DNA of 64,000 nucleotides from JBBIPA01 sp963775935 (GCA_963775935.1 CAVZKR010000002.1:496001-560000); one strand, 5' to 3'; numbered from the stretch's first letter, positions 26,903-35,863 are shown. Notes: generated by a model from the letters alone, not told the origin. Made by a program: numbers and translations.

Positions 26903-27898
26903 CTACTGGCGCGATTTTTCTACTGCCCGTCGCAGGGCAAGAAGATTGCCATGCGGTACACCAAGGGGGTACGTGCAGCCTGGAGTGACTATCAGGCGTT
27001 GTCCATTCGTCTGCTTGATAGCATTTTGAACCTGGTCCTCTACATCCTTCGGACTACCAAGATGCAGTATTCTGTATTGCTCGATACCGCCCATGAGGGC
27101 TCTCGAGAACAATCGTCCTGCCTCGGCTAAGTCAGGCCATGCCGTACGGTCATGCCAGTTCACAGCGTGGACAGGGTAATCTGATAGTGGCACAAACATA
27201 GGGTGCTGGCCGTGAAGATGCAGCACATTAAACCAGCCTCCAGCAGCGGCTGCCAGGACGGTCAGGTCGCCGGGGCGTCCAAAGCGGCGATACTCGTCTT
27301 CACTCATAACTTCGTAGCTGGCAGAACGCGTAGAAAGAAAAATGCCGTCACATCCCGCGGCGATTGCTGCCCCTGCGAAACGAGCGCTGGTCTCGGCGAG
27401 AGCTTTCAGTGCGCGCTCTACCCGCTCTGGCTCGCGTCGTAAATGTACCATGCAGGTCTCGTCACCGGCTAGATAGAGAGCCATAGCCAAAGGATTGAAC
27501 ATGGTGAATATAACCGGTGTATCAGGGTCTTTACGCTCGAGGATTATACGTAGAGCCTGCAAATGAAGACCGTACGTTCCCTTGTGTACATCCAGAGGCT
27601 CAATACGGTCCCAGTCCTCCACTCTTCTGATAACACGCTCCAGATAGTCACGATCTCCCATGGAGCTGCCCCGGTAGGCATGTTTCACACCATAATCGTC
27701 AACACAGTAGGTGGATGATACTGGAACTTTGATGAAGTCGAGGTCGTATTGCCGCTGAAACTCCAGGACCACCGTAGCCAGTGATTCGGCATTTTGATCA
27801 TCCCCCGGCCAATGTCTCCAGAAGGCTACCGGTACACGGTCGATTGATTTTCCTGCAAGCGCTGCCTGAATCCGCTGTCGTTTCGACATAACCGCCAT
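26903..27898 (-). CDS. Uroporphyrinogen decarboxylase (URO-D)-family protein
   Basis: The start chosen is ATG 27898, six bases after GAGGAGG; the in-frame ATG at 27913 lies within that ribosome site and is unlikely. The 331 residues show the URO-D barrel pattern: KRQRIQAALAGKSIDRVPVA at the start, DLDFIKVP, GCDGIFLSTRSASYEVMSED, NVLHLHGQ and NWHDRTAWPDL. Members of this group in anaerobes are often corrinoid-dependent methyltransferases rather than heme enzymes. No corrinoid protein gene is adjacent, so the reaction cannot be assigned. Confidence 0.82.
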   Translation of the reverse strand: MAVMSKRQRIQAALAGKSIDRVPVAFWRHWPGDDQNAESLATVVLEFQRQYDLDFIKVPVSSTYCVDDYGVKHAYRGSSMGDRDYLERVIRRVEDWDRIEPLDVHKGTYGLHLQALRIILERKDPDTPVIFTMFNPLAMALYLAGDETCMVHLRREPERVERALKALAETSARFAGAAIAAGCDGIFLSTRSASYEVMSEDEYRRFGRPGDLTVLAAAAGGWFNVLHLHGQHPMFVPLSDYPVHAVNWHDRTAWPDLAEAGRLFSRALMGGIEQYRILHLGSPKDVEDQVQNAIKQTNGQRLIVTPGCTYPLGVPHGNLLALRRAVEKSRQ

Positions 27899-27958
27899 AT
27901 GAATCCTCCTCAATCATTTCCCATAATTGAAATCACTGGATAGTATCAGAGGTAATCA

Positions 27959-28663
27959 CTATTTAATGATACCAACTTGACTGAATTCGGGTAAACCTCC
28001 CCACCAAATACCCCAGACAAGAAATAGTAGTATAGCAAACAGATAACCGACGAGAAAGAAGAAAAGAACAGGTTGCTGCGTCAGCTTCCTGCGTCCATAG
28101 ATGAGCATAAACAATACTGCCAGTACGGAAAAGGGCACACCCATAGGCGTGGTTGCACCTTCTATAATCAACGCGAAATAAGTAAATCCATAGAGTACCC
28201 CAGCCAAAATAATAGCCCAGTTCAGTGCTCGTCCTTCGTTGAAGGGATGCCTCCACTGGCGGTAAATCAGCAGACCGGAAAGTGCTATTACCCCGAAATG
28301 CCAGAGGTAATGGCTGAGAACTTCATCGTAAAAATCGGCCAGAATATAAGCATCGCTTCCCTCCATCCCTTTGAGAAGATGGCCGATGGAATTTGCAGCC
28401 AGGTGCATTCCCTGACCTAAAACCCAGAATGCTGCAAAAATTGTAAAAACAATGGTTATGTTTGAGGCAGTTGTTGTTTTTTCGTCAAGCCGAAATAGGA
28501 GCCAGTAAAGTGGTAGTAGCACCAGTGGTGTAAATAAATCAAAGAAGTCTGCTATGTGCATAAGGGGGTATGGTCCAAATCGGTAACCGAGCAGGGGTGG
28601 TGTCATGAAGAACACCGTAAAAGCTATGGAGAAGATAAGAATGATAACGGATAATCGTTTCAC
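27959..28663 (-). CDS. Multi-pass membrane protein of unknown function
   Basis: 234 residues from GTG 28663, which has a GGAGG site six bases upstream (a GTG at 28690 is in frame but lacks a site). Seven or so hydrophobic helices are present: one at the N-terminus, a pair around LLPLYWLLFRL, others at FTIFAAFWVLGQGMHLAANS, WAIILAGVLYGFTYFALII and VLFFFLVGYLFAILLFLVW. Histidines at HLAANSIGHLL and SHYLWHF lie within or beside the helices and might bind metal or heme. No family is recognised. It sits 60 bp upstream of the URO-D gene in the same direction. Confidence 0.7.
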   Translation of the reverse strand: MKRLSVIILIFSIAFTVFFMTPPLLGYRFGPYPLMHIADFFDLFTPLVLLPLYWLLFRLDEKTTTASNITIVFTIFAAFWVLGQGMHLAANSIGHLLKGMEGSDAYILADFYDEVLSHYLWHFGVIALSGLLIYRQWRHPFNEGRALNWAIILAGVLYGFTYFALIIEGATTPMGVPFSVLAVLFMLIYGRRKLTQQPVLFFFLVGYLFAILLFLVWGIWWGGLPEFSQVGIIK

Positions 28664-29007
28664 TTTGTTCCTCCACGAGGACCACACCACAGGGTTTGGC
28701 GGAAACTATAAGTATATAGTATCGTCTTATATGCCTGTCGTCAATATACAGATAATACTATGCTAACGTCAATCAATGTTATCAGAATTGCACTTCATAG
28801 CGTTTTGTTAAATCCACAGACAACATTAGTCCAACTTAATTTCTTACGTTTGCCTGAAAGAGAACAACGTAGCAAGTATAAGACTTAATCTTTTTTTAAA
28901 AGTGGGAAGTGGAGGTAATTCTCGTTAATGATGCCTTTGTCCCTCAACTAGGCCAATTGCTTTTAGAGTTCCGTAATAGCCTTATTTTACAAGGTGAATT
29001 CAAAGTA

Positions 29008-29024
29008 TTAACTAGAGTTTAACA
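29008..29024 (+). promoter_or_regulatory. PhoP-box-like direct repeat before PadR
   Basis: TTAACT-AGAGT-TTAACA, 41 bp before the PadR-like gene. It has the same 6-5-6 layout as the sites at 1031, 32287 and 34912. Confidence 0.45.
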
Positions 29025-29065
29025 ATTGCCTTATATATTACTTCTGTAGAGCAAATTTTAGAAAT

Positions 29066-29407
29066 ATGCCAGGCATGAATTATGGACGCGAATTACTCAA
29101 AGGCAGTACTGATTCTCTTCTCCTGTGTTTAATAAACAGCCAGCCGATGTATGGTTATCAAATAATCAAGGAGCTAGAGAAAAAGAGCAATGGTTATTTT
29201 CAATTTAAGGAGGGCACTCTTTATCCGGCGCTTCATCGTTTAGAAAAAACTGGACTTCTTAAAGGGAAGTGGGAGAAGTTGGCTACTGGTCAGGAGAGAC
29301 GATATTACTACATAACTGAAAAGGGTCAGAAATCTCTAAACGATAGATTGATTGTGTGGTGTGGTTTTGCCAAAGCCATCAATTCAATTATATTACCAGC
29401 CATATGA
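29066..29407 (+). CDS. PadR-family transcriptional regulator
   Basis: 113 residues; a winged helix typical of PadR: LLLCLINSQPMYGYQIIKEL, EGTLYPALHRLEKTGLLKG, RRYYYITEKGQKSL. The C-terminal dimerisation helix is short. PadR proteins repress exporter or stress genes and respond to small ligands. No exporter is adjacent on the same strand, so the target is unclear. AT-rich DNA with a PhoP-box-like repeat precedes it. Confidence 0.88.
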   Translation: MPGMNYGRELLKGSTDSLLLCLINSQPMYGYQIIKELEKKSNGYFQFKEGTLYPALHRLEKTGLLKGKWEKLATGQERRYYYITEKGQKSLNDRLIVWCGFAKAINSIILPAI

Positions 29408-29896
29408 TAGAGGATGTGGGGGTAAATTATCCAGCATTTTAGGAGTCATCTCAGGTTTGATCCATCGGATACAGGTAATTTGAAAAAACTCATTTATTTT
29501 GTTATTTACAGAATAGTGAGTTGTTAAATTTATAGAGCTAAGTCGCTGACATTCTTGTCATTGTTCAGGGTGTTGGAGGGAAGATGGAACATTCTATTTA
29601 CTCACCATTCGGTTAGTCATTCTATGAAGACGCCGGTCAATTGTTTTTTCTAGATGTCAGCAATGGATATTTTATAAAAGAAACAATCGTAACCTTATTA
29701 TGATGAATCCTTCGGGAATAATAAAAGAAGATGCCGAAACCTTTATGACCAAAGACACCCTAACTATGTAAACGCGAGCGCAGAGTGCCAACTGATATCA
29801 AGAGGAAAAAGAATACTGCTGTTTTAGCCCTCCTATGGCTTAGAGACAACTCAATAAGGATTGAGGTGTTTATATGAACTCGGAAAGAGGCGAATT
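29408..29896. other. Gene debris between PadR and glgC
   Basis: 489 bp with no intact gene. A frame with a strong GGAGGG site starts at 29584 (MEHSIYSPFG, stop) and continues in frame beyond the stop as SFYEDAGQLFFLDVSNGYFI. A second short frame at 29702 encodes GIIKEDAETFMTKDTLT, which is reminiscent of a CBS-domain start. Both look like remnants, but neither family is certain. Confidence 0.35.
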
Positions 29897-31085
29897 ATGA
29901 ACAACGTTACAGCAATGATTCTTGCTGGTGGACAGGGGAAAAGAATGGGTATTCTTTGCTATGGTAGACCAAAAGCAATCTTGCCCTTTGCTGGCCAATA
30001 TCGGGTAATAGATTTCAGCTTGAGCAACTGTATCTACTCTGATATCAACCCCATTGCAGTTCTGGTCGACCACCAGCGAGAGGTTATATTGGACTATCTT
30101 GGCGAGTGGAATCGATTCAACACAGATTATGGAAAACTGCACGTCTTAGAGCCAAAGAATGGCTTATATAAAGGTACAGCAGACGCTGTCTATCAAAACC
30201 TCGACTATATAAAGGATTCTGGAAATGAGGCAGTACTGGTACTGGCTAGTGACCATGTCTATAGGATGGACTATCGTAAAATGTTCCAGTTTCACAGGAA
30301 AATGGGCGCTGACGCAACCATTGGAGTTGTGACAGTACCTATCGAGCAAGCGCAGCGTTTCGGCATAGTTTCTCTCAACACTAAAGGCAGAGTTGCAGAC
30401 TTTGTGGAAAAACCGACAACACCAAGAAGTAACCTGGCTTCTATGGGCATCTACATCTTCAATAGGCGTGTTCTTCTTGAGCATCTCATTGAGGATAGCA
30501 CCCAATCCTCTTCACTCCATGACCTTGGGCATACTATTATCCCTGAGATGGTGAAGCGTAAAAAGGTATTCGGTTACACGTTTGATGGCTACTGGCAGGA
30601 TATAGGTACCATAGAAACATATTATGCAGCACACATGGAACTTATCCGCGAGTTCCCGTCCATTAGACTCAATGACCATCAGCCAATTCTAGCAGGCAAT
30701 AAGACTTCATTAAGTTCAAAAATAAGAGATGAACATAACATTGTGCATAGCGTCATCAGTCCGGGCTGTACCGTTAATGGTCAAGTGGAGAATTCTATTT
30801 ATCGCCGTCTGTGATGGTCGAGGAACAAGCTGTGGTAAGAAACTCAGTGATAATGGCAAACACTGTCATAGGTGCACATAGCATAGTCGAACATTGTATT
30901 ATGGACGAGGCTGTGAATGTGGGCAGATCATGCTATGTAGGCTCTAAATCTAGCTCGATTCAAAACGAGGGGATATCATTGTTATAGCAAAAGGCTTGGT
31001 AATCCATGACTATAGTGTGGTATGTCGTCCATTTGGTGTACCGATTAACGAAACATCACCTCAGTGTCCTTTAAATGCAGCTTAA
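29897..31085 (+). pseudogene. glgC: Glucose-1-phosphate adenylyltransferase, two frameshifts
   Basis: Start ATG 29897 after an AAAGAGGCG site. The catalytic domain is complete: AMILAGGQGKRMGILCYGRP (nucleotide loop), RVIDFSLSNC, GTADAVYQNL, VLASDHVYRMDY, DFVEKPT, GYWQDIGTIETYY. The beta-helix continues past the stop at 30814 in another frame (VMVEEQAVVRNSVIMANTVI) and then in a third frame (VIAKGLVIHDYSV) to a stop at 31083-31085. Each shift is explained by one missing base in a homopolymer: a T near 30798-30803 and a G near 30970. The enzyme makes ADP-glucose for glycogen synthesis. Errors in sequence are as likely as true inactivation, since the coding signal is otherwise clean. Confidence 0.85.
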
Positions 31086-31140
31086 CAGGGAACAATCCGG
31101 TGGAGATTTGCAGGATAAAAAAACAAGTAGGAGGTAAACA

Positions 31141-31449
31141 ATGAGCAAAATAACCAAGCAGGAAGCGCAAAAATTTCTCAGCAATGTCCCTGGAGAATAC
31201 GTGTTCTGCTGCCAGGATGGTCGAACTATCAATAATCTCAAGGAGCTTCAGGACGCATTAGCTACCATGACTGATGATACATATCTTTATCATTCCAATG
31301 CAGAGAAGGAAGATTTCAGTAATTGGGTACGGGATATCATTGGCGACCAAAAGTTGGCAAAGGATTTAAATAACGCCAAAAGTCGTACTCGGGCCGTTTT
31401 AGCGGTAAACCGAAGAGTTGTTCTGTTTGAGAGCGTACTTCAGGGATAA
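31141..31449 (+). CDS. DUF5752-like small protein of the glycogen cluster
   Basis: 102 residues with YVFCCQDGRTINNLKELQDA and the pattern TYLYHSNAEKEDFSNWVRDI then IGDQKLAKDL, which matches the DUF5752 family found near glycogen and trehalose genes. Its role is unknown. It has a good site (GTAGGAGGT) and lies between glgC and the cold-shock gene. Confidence 0.7.
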   Translation: MSKITKQEAQKFLSNVPGEYVFCCQDGRTINNLKELQDALATMTDDTYLYHSNAEKEDFSNWVRDIIGDQKLAKDLNNAKSRTRAVLAVNRRVVLFESVLQG

Positions 31450-31539
31450 AGAAAAGAATCACATTTAAGAATTTTATAAATTTTTTTTGAATGATGCTTT
31501 GGCCGAATAATCACCGAAATTGTATTTTGGGGTATTTTA

Positions 31540-31758
31540 ATGCTAAAGGGCACAATCAGGCGGCTGGTTAGAGACCGCGGCTTTGGGTTTATCAAGACAG
31601 AGCAGGGAGAATCTCTCTTTTTCCACCGCAGCCAGTTGCAGGGGATTGACTATAATTCGCTTCGAGAAGGACAACAAGTGGAATTTGAGGTTGGACAGGG
31701 GCATGATGGTCGTCCACAGGCAGACAGGGTGACACTTGTACAACCTCAAAGTGAGTAA
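31540..31758 (+). CDS. Cold-shock-domain protein
   Basis: 72 residues forming a single cold-shock domain: GTIRRLVRDRGFGFIKTEQG carries RNP1 (RGFGFIK) and LFFHRSQL carries RNP2; the C-terminal strand is QADRVTLV. It binds single-stranded RNA or DNA in the cytoplasm. The start RRLVRDRG departs slightly from the usual KWFNxxKG, a variation common in this phylum. Confidence 0.9.
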   Translation: MLKGTIRRLVRDRGFGFIKTEQGESLFFHRSQLQGIDYNSLREGQQVEFEVGQGHDGRPQADRVTLVQPQSE

Positions 31759-31851
31759 TATCAGTCCTGGTCAGTGGATTTGATGAAGAGGGCAACCCAG
31801 AAATTAAAAGGTTGATCCTTAAAAGGCTCATGTTGTTATAGGAGGGGAATA

Positions 31852-31983
31852 GTGACAGTGCTAGAGAAGATTAAGTTATTCTTTATGTTCAAACGACCAA
31901 AGATTCCGGTTAAAACTGAACAAGCCGAGGCAGCAACCAAGGATAATGAAGCAAGCCAGCAGCAAGACAACAGCACTACGTGA
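31852..31983 (+). CDS. 43-residue basic/acidic small protein
   Basis: GTG at 31852 follows a strong GGAGGGG site. The product has a hydrophobic/basic start (MTVLEKIKLFFMFKRP) and a polar, Gln/Glu-rich tail (ASQQQDNSTT). An amphipathic N-terminal helix might attach it to membrane. No family is recognised; support comes from the ribosome site and its position after the cold-shock gene. Confidence 0.45.
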   Translation: MTVLEKIKLFFMFKRPKIPVKTEQAEAATKDNEASQQQDNSTT

Positions 31984-32194
31984 TGAAGTTGTACGACTGA
32001 ATTGGAAAAGAAAGCTTCTGGCTTTCATGTCACCAATGTAGCATATGCCTACCGTGAAGACCTGTACAATTTGACTATCGTGCCAACCGCTACATCGGCC
32101 CTGTCAAGAGCTAATTGAGACTTTTAGCCATGCCTCGTATCGAAGCTTGTCCGTTTAACATTATGATAATAGATTGTGTCTGATAAGGAGGCCT

Positions 32195-32263
32195 ATTACA
32201 TCATCGGTTATAATACCTGAATGCATTGGCAGATTGGATGATTTGGCCAGCAATCTGTGTTGA
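32195..32263 (+). pseudogene. Remnant of a glucan phosphorylase N-terminus (DUF3417-like)
   Basis: After an AAGGAGG site, the frame reads ATT (where ATG would be expected), then TSSVIIPECIGRLDDLASNL and C-stop. The pattern IPExIxRLDDLAxNL resembles the opening of DUF3417-type alpha-glucan phosphorylases (LPE.L..L.ELAYNLWWSW). It lies 78 bp before the fused phosphorylase gene, so it may be the original start of that gene, displaced by the regulator sequence. The match is short and needs a profile search. Confidence 0.4.
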
Positions 32264-32286
32264 GGCAATCACTAATGTCAGCTTTT

Positions 32287-32303
32287 TTAATAGGGTATTA
32301 ACA
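32287..32303 (+). promoter_or_regulatory. PhoP-box-like direct repeat before the fusion gene
   Basis: TTAATA-GGGTA-TTAACA, 37 bp before the ATG at 32341. It is closely similar to the site at 34912 before the paralogous regulator, as expected if the promoter came with a regulator gene. Confidence 0.55.
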
Positions 32304-32340
32304 TTTCTATGTTATAAGAATACTAAGGAATGATTAAAAT

Positions 32341-34443
32341 ATGGCAGGCAAAAGCGTTCTGATAGTAGACGACGATGTCAAAACTGTGGAACTAATCAAG
32401 CTCTACCTGAAACGAGATGGCTATAAAGTGCTTGTTGCCTATGACGGACTTGAAGCACTGCGCTTAGCTCGTGAAAACCACCCTGACCTAATAGTTTTGG
32501 ACCTCATGTTGCCCGGTGTGGATGGACTTCAGGTCTGCCGAGATCTCAGGAGTGAGTCTGACGTACCTATCATTATGCTTACTGCCAAGATAAGTGAACG
32601 AGACAAATTAGCTGGTCTGGACGTAGGGGCAGATGATTATGTGACGAAACCATTCAGCCCCGGAGAGCTTGCTGCCAGGGTTCGTGCAGTGCTCAGGCGT
32701 CTCCCGAGCGAAATTGCTTATTTCTCCATGGAGATCGGCCTTGAGCCAGCCATACCAACGTACAGCGGCGGTCTAGGCATACTGGCTGGTGACCTTCTGC
32801 GTGCTGCGGCTGACATGGGCCTCCCCATGGTTGGCGTGACACTGTTATATCGAAAGGGCTATTTTCGCCAGCACCTTGATGAGATGGGCAACCAAACGGA
32901 AAGTCCTATTGTATGGGAACCACAGAAGTTCATGCAGCCGCTAGAAGCACGCGCGACAGTGAGTATTGAGGGAAGACAGGTACAGTTACGTGCCTGGTGC
33001 TACGTGGTAACTGGAGCAAACGAACATGAAGTTCCAGTATATTTGCTTGATACATGTCTGCCAGAGAACAGTCCCTGGGATCAAACCCTGACTGACTATC
33101 TGTATGGAGGAGACGACCATTACCGTTTATGTCAGGAAATGGTGCTAGGTATGGGTGGCATTGCTATGCTGCGTGCACTGAAATACAACAATATACAAGC
33201 TTATCATATGAATGAAGGACACTCTGCTCTCCTCACGTTGGCCCTATTAGAAGAAAGGATAGCCGAAGAAAAGCGGCCTATCGGCCAGACGGATATCGAG
33301 GCAGTTCGGCAGCAATGTGTATTCACTACCCATACGCCAGTGCCAGCAGGAATAGACCAGTTCCCCCTGGAAATGGTCAAGAAAGTGATGGGGCAAGAAC
33401 ATACAAAGAACCTGATAGCTGCGGGATGCATGGCAGACAGTGTCATGAATATGATTAACATGGGGCTGTGCTTTTCCAGGTACATAAACGGTGTCTCTAT
33501 GCGTCATGAGGAGATTTCCCGCGGCATGTTTCCCAACTATCCGATTAACTCTGTTACAAATGGGGTCCATGCCCCGACATGGACAGCAGAACCGTTTCGT
33601 AGTCTATACGACCGTCATATTCCAGAGTGGCGGCTAGATAACCTCTATCTCCGGTATGCCATTAGCATCCCGCCTGACGAAATTCAGCAAGCTCACGCCG
33701 AATGCAAACAGGGTCTACTTGCCGAAGTGGAGCACCGAACCGGTACAAAGCTAAGCCCAACCGCTATGACTCTAGGATTTGCCCGTCGTGCCGCAGAATA
33801 CAAACGCGCAAACTTGCTCTCCTCTGATCTCGACCGTCTGAGACAGATAGCATATCAAGCTGGCCCCATCCAAGTTATATACGCCGGCAAGGCCCATCCC
33901 AGAGATGAGAGAGGCAAAGCCATGATAAGAAGCGTCTTCGAATCCAGCGCCGTACTGCGGGATACCGTACGCATTGTTTATCTGGAGGAATATGATATGG
34001 CATTAGCCAAGTATCTGTGTTCCGGCGTTGACCTATGGCTTAACACGCCTTACAAACCACAGGAGGCTTCGGGTACTAGCGGAATGAAAGCTGCACTCAA
34101 TGGTGTGCCGAGCCTGAGTGTATTAGACGGTTGGTGGATAGAGGGACACATTGAAGGAGTGACTGGTTGGTCCATTGGCGATGACTGGTACCTTCAGAGT
34201 GACCCGGCCAGGGAAGTCTCTTCTATGTACAACAAGCTGGAGTATATTATCCTGCCTTTATTCTACGGCAGACCTCGCGACTACGCCGACGTTATGCGGC
34301 ATGCCATTGCCTTGAATGCCTCCTTTTACACCGCGCAGCGGATGTTGGGCCAGTACGTCCAGAATGCATATCTGACGACTGACAGGTTTCACATTAGATA
34401 CCCACGGACAAAGCCCGCAGCACTTCGCCCTTCGGGTTCTTAG
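32341..34443 (+). CDS. Receiver domain fused to alpha-glucan phosphorylase
   Basis: 700 residues. Residues 1-120 are a complete OmpR-type receiver: acidic pocket D10-D12, phospho-acceptor D54 in VLDLMLPG, T81 and K103 in VTKPFSPGEL. Where the DNA-binding domain should begin, the chain passes directly (RAVLRRLPSEIAYFSMEIGL) into a GT35 glucan phosphorylase: TYSGGLGILAGD, HMNEGHSALL, TTHTPVPAGIDQF, NGVHAPTW, and the pyridoxal-phosphate lysine K583 in EASGTSGMKAALNG. The phosphorylase releases glucose 1-phosphate from glycogen. The fusion suggests control of glycogen breakdown by phosphotransfer, or at least by the captured promoter. It lies downstream of glgC in a glycogen cluster. The join is in one uninterrupted frame with good coding character throughout. 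Confidence 0.88.
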   Translation: MAGKSVLIVDDDVKTVELIKLYLKRDGYKVLVAYDGLEALRLARENHPDLIVLDLMLPGVDGLQVCRDLRSESDVPIIMLTAKISERDKLAGLDVGADDYVTKPFSPGELAARVRAVLRRLPSEIAYFSMEIGLEPAIPTYSGGLGILAGDLLRAAADMGLPMVGVTLLYRKGYFRQHLDEMGNQTESPIVWEPQKFMQPLEARATVSIEGRQVQLRAWCYVVTGANEHEVPVYLLDTCLPENSPWDQTLTDYLYGGDDHYRLCQEMVLGMGGIAMLRALKYNNIQAYHMNEGHSALLTLALLEERIAEEKRPIGQTDIEAVRQQCVFTTHTPVPAGIDQFPLEMVKKVMGQEHTKNLIAAGCMADSVMNMINMGLCFSRYINGVSMRHEEISRGMFPNYPINSVTNGVHAPTWTAEPFRSLYDRHIPEWRLDNLYLRYAISIPPDEIQQAHAECKQGLLAEVEHRTGTKLSPTAMTLGFARRAAEYKRANLLSSDLDRLRQIAYQAGPIQVIYAGKAHPRDERGKAMIRSVFESSAVLRDTVRIVYLEEYDMALAKYLCSGVDLWLNTPYKPQEASGTSGMKAALNGVPSLSVLDGWWIEGHIEGVTGWSIGDDWYLQSDPAREVSSMYNKLEYIILPLFYGRPRDYADVMRHAIALNASFYTAQRMLGQYVQNAYLTTDRFHIRYPRTKPAALRPSGS

Positions 34444-34454
34444 AATAATCCTCT

Positions 34455-34595
34455 CTACGCATGCCAAACTCTGACCAGAGAAGTGACAGCAGCTATCCCA
34501 GTCAAGATTGCTCCTGCTATGTGAGCATATGGTAATCCGAAGAGAAACTCGGCAGCCTCCTCAGCCGTAAGCGAAGGCTCTGGATACCTTAGCAT
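34455..34595 (-). CDS. Possible 46-residue protein or gene fragment
   Basis: A minus-strand frame encodes LRYPEPSLTAEEAAEFLFGL then PYAHIAGAILTGIAAVTSLV, with a hydrophobic C-terminal helix. The same frame stays open for about 14 codons upstream of the ATG (QLSQDDCLWLR), so it may be the C-terminal remnant of a longer protein. There is no clear ribosome site. Family unknown. Confidence 0.25.
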   Translation of the reverse strand: MLRYPEPSLTAEEAAEFLFGLPYAHIAGAILTGIAAVTSLVRVWHA

Positions 34596-34911
34596 ACGCA
34601 GCCAAAGGCAGTCGTCTTGGGAAAGTTGCCTCTGCTGTGCCTGTCATAGAATCGATGCTCCATGTGAAGTTTTTGCCTACAGCGCTTGACTAACGAGATT
34701 TTGTCAGGCTGGGCTAGTATGCACCCAGATGAAAGGAATAAACCAACTCCGTGATTTTATGCGGTCAGCATCATACATTGAGGACTGAGCCATAGTTTAT
34801 AACACCGAGCCCAGCGATGTCAGAACATTAGCAGGGCACCAAGGTTCACTTTTCCCCGGTGTGGCATGATTGGTGACTATCTGCTCTCTTGGCTGGGGAG
34901 CAGTATACGAG

Positions 34912-34928
34912 TTAATAGAATTTTAACA
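34912..34928 (+). promoter_or_regulatory. PhoP-box-like direct repeat before the orphan regulator
   Basis: TTAATA-GAATT-TTAACA, 72 bp before ATG 35001. The following bases (ATACTAAAA) are also shared with the promoter of the paralogous regulator at 1114. Confidence 0.55.
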
Positions 34929-35000
34929 ATTTTGTTTAATACTAAAATATAAGAATAATTTGATCTCGTTTCCCAATTATCCTATAAAAAGGAAAGTATT

Positions 35001-35702
35001 ATGGGAAAGAAACAGAGAGTACTAGTGGTCGATGATGACCCGGGGACCGCAAATCTGGTGAGGCTCTACCTGGAAAGAGCAGGCTATGCAGTGGACGTTG
35101 CCTATGATGGAGTGGATGCTCTAGCCAAGGTAAAAAAACAGAATCCTGACTTGATAGTGCTGGACATCACGTTGCCAGGCAAAAGTGGGCTGGATATCTG
35201 CAGACGACTACGTTCGGAATCAGATGTATCTATAATTATGTTAACAGCTAAGGTATTAGAGGCAGATAAGATTAAGGGGTTTGCAATGGGAGCTGACGAC
35301 TACATTACAAAACCCTTCATTCCACGGGAGCTAGTAGACAGGGTTCAGGCGGTGATGAGACGCCGCAACTACGACCAATTGCCCACTGGACCTACTCATA
35401 TTACCCGCGGTAAGTTCACAGTGGATTTCGGCCGCCGTGAAGTTCAATTTAAAGGTACGCCACTGACGTTGACACCTACAGAATTTCGCCTCATTTCGAC
35501 TATGATGTTGGAGCCAAACAGAGTGTTTAGCAGAGGGGAGATCATGGAGAGGGCTTTTGGGTTCGACTACGAGGCACTTGATCGAACCTTGGATGTTCAC
35601 ATTCTCCATCTACGGCGAAAGCTAAAAAAGGTTGACCCCGCGGGCGACCAGTACATTAAATCAATGTATGGCATGGGGTACACGTTGAAGGTGGTAGAAT
35701 GA
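35001..35702 (+). CDS. Orphan OmpR/PhoB-family response regulator
   Basis: 233 residues, ungapped against the regulator at 1114 and about four-fifths identical by eye; the first 31 residues are identical. The receiver keeps D11-D13, D55 (VLDITLPG), T82 and K104, and the winged helix is intact (LTPTEFRL, RTLDVHILHLRRKL, GMGYTLKV). Unlike its paralogue it is not followed by a kinase: only a stub remains. It probably depends on the kinase at 1812 or another one. Because the DNA-contacting helix is nearly unchanged, both regulators may share sites. Confidence 0.92.
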   Translation: MGKKQRVLVVDDDPGTANLVRLYLERAGYAVDVAYDGVDALAKVKKQNPDLIVLDITLPGKSGLDICRRLRSESDVSIIMLTAKVLEADKIKGFAMGADDYITKPFIPRELVDRVQAVMRRRNYDQLPTGPTHITRGKFTVDFGRREVQFKGTPLTLTPTEFRLISTMMLEPNRVFSRGEIMERAFGFDYEALDRTLDVHILHLRRKLKKVDPAGDQYIKSMYGMGYTLKVVE

Positions 35703-35767
35703 AATTTTTTAGTTTCCTCTGGCCAACATTATCCTGCAGAACAGAGGGTACTTTAACAGGCGGGTGA
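35699..35767 (+). pseudogene. Stub of a deleted histidine kinase gene
   Basis: An ATG overlaps the regulator stop codon by 4 bp, exactly as in the 1114/1812 pair. It encodes MKFFSFLWPTLSC before losing similarity and stopping after 22 codons. The intact kinase begins MKIFSFRWRLFLA. The start of a former partner kinase has thus been left behind by a deletion. Confidence 0.6.
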
Positions 35768-35863
35768 GCTGTCGTTGTGAAGCTCATCACAGTGCACGAT
35801 TTAGCGATTTGTTTTAAGCTTCAGGCGTTACGTATAATGCGGATAAAATGCCGTGGAGGGAAA

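Larger units (their letters stand above)
31984..32340. other. Region upstream of the fusion gene, with coding remnants
   Basis: 357 bp. An open stretch without a start (31987-32118) encodes ELEKKASGFHVTNVAYAYRE then DLYNLTIVPT, protein-like but unassigned. A second remnant, described separately, is at 32195. A PhoP-box-like repeat lies at 32287-32303. Confidence 0.4.
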
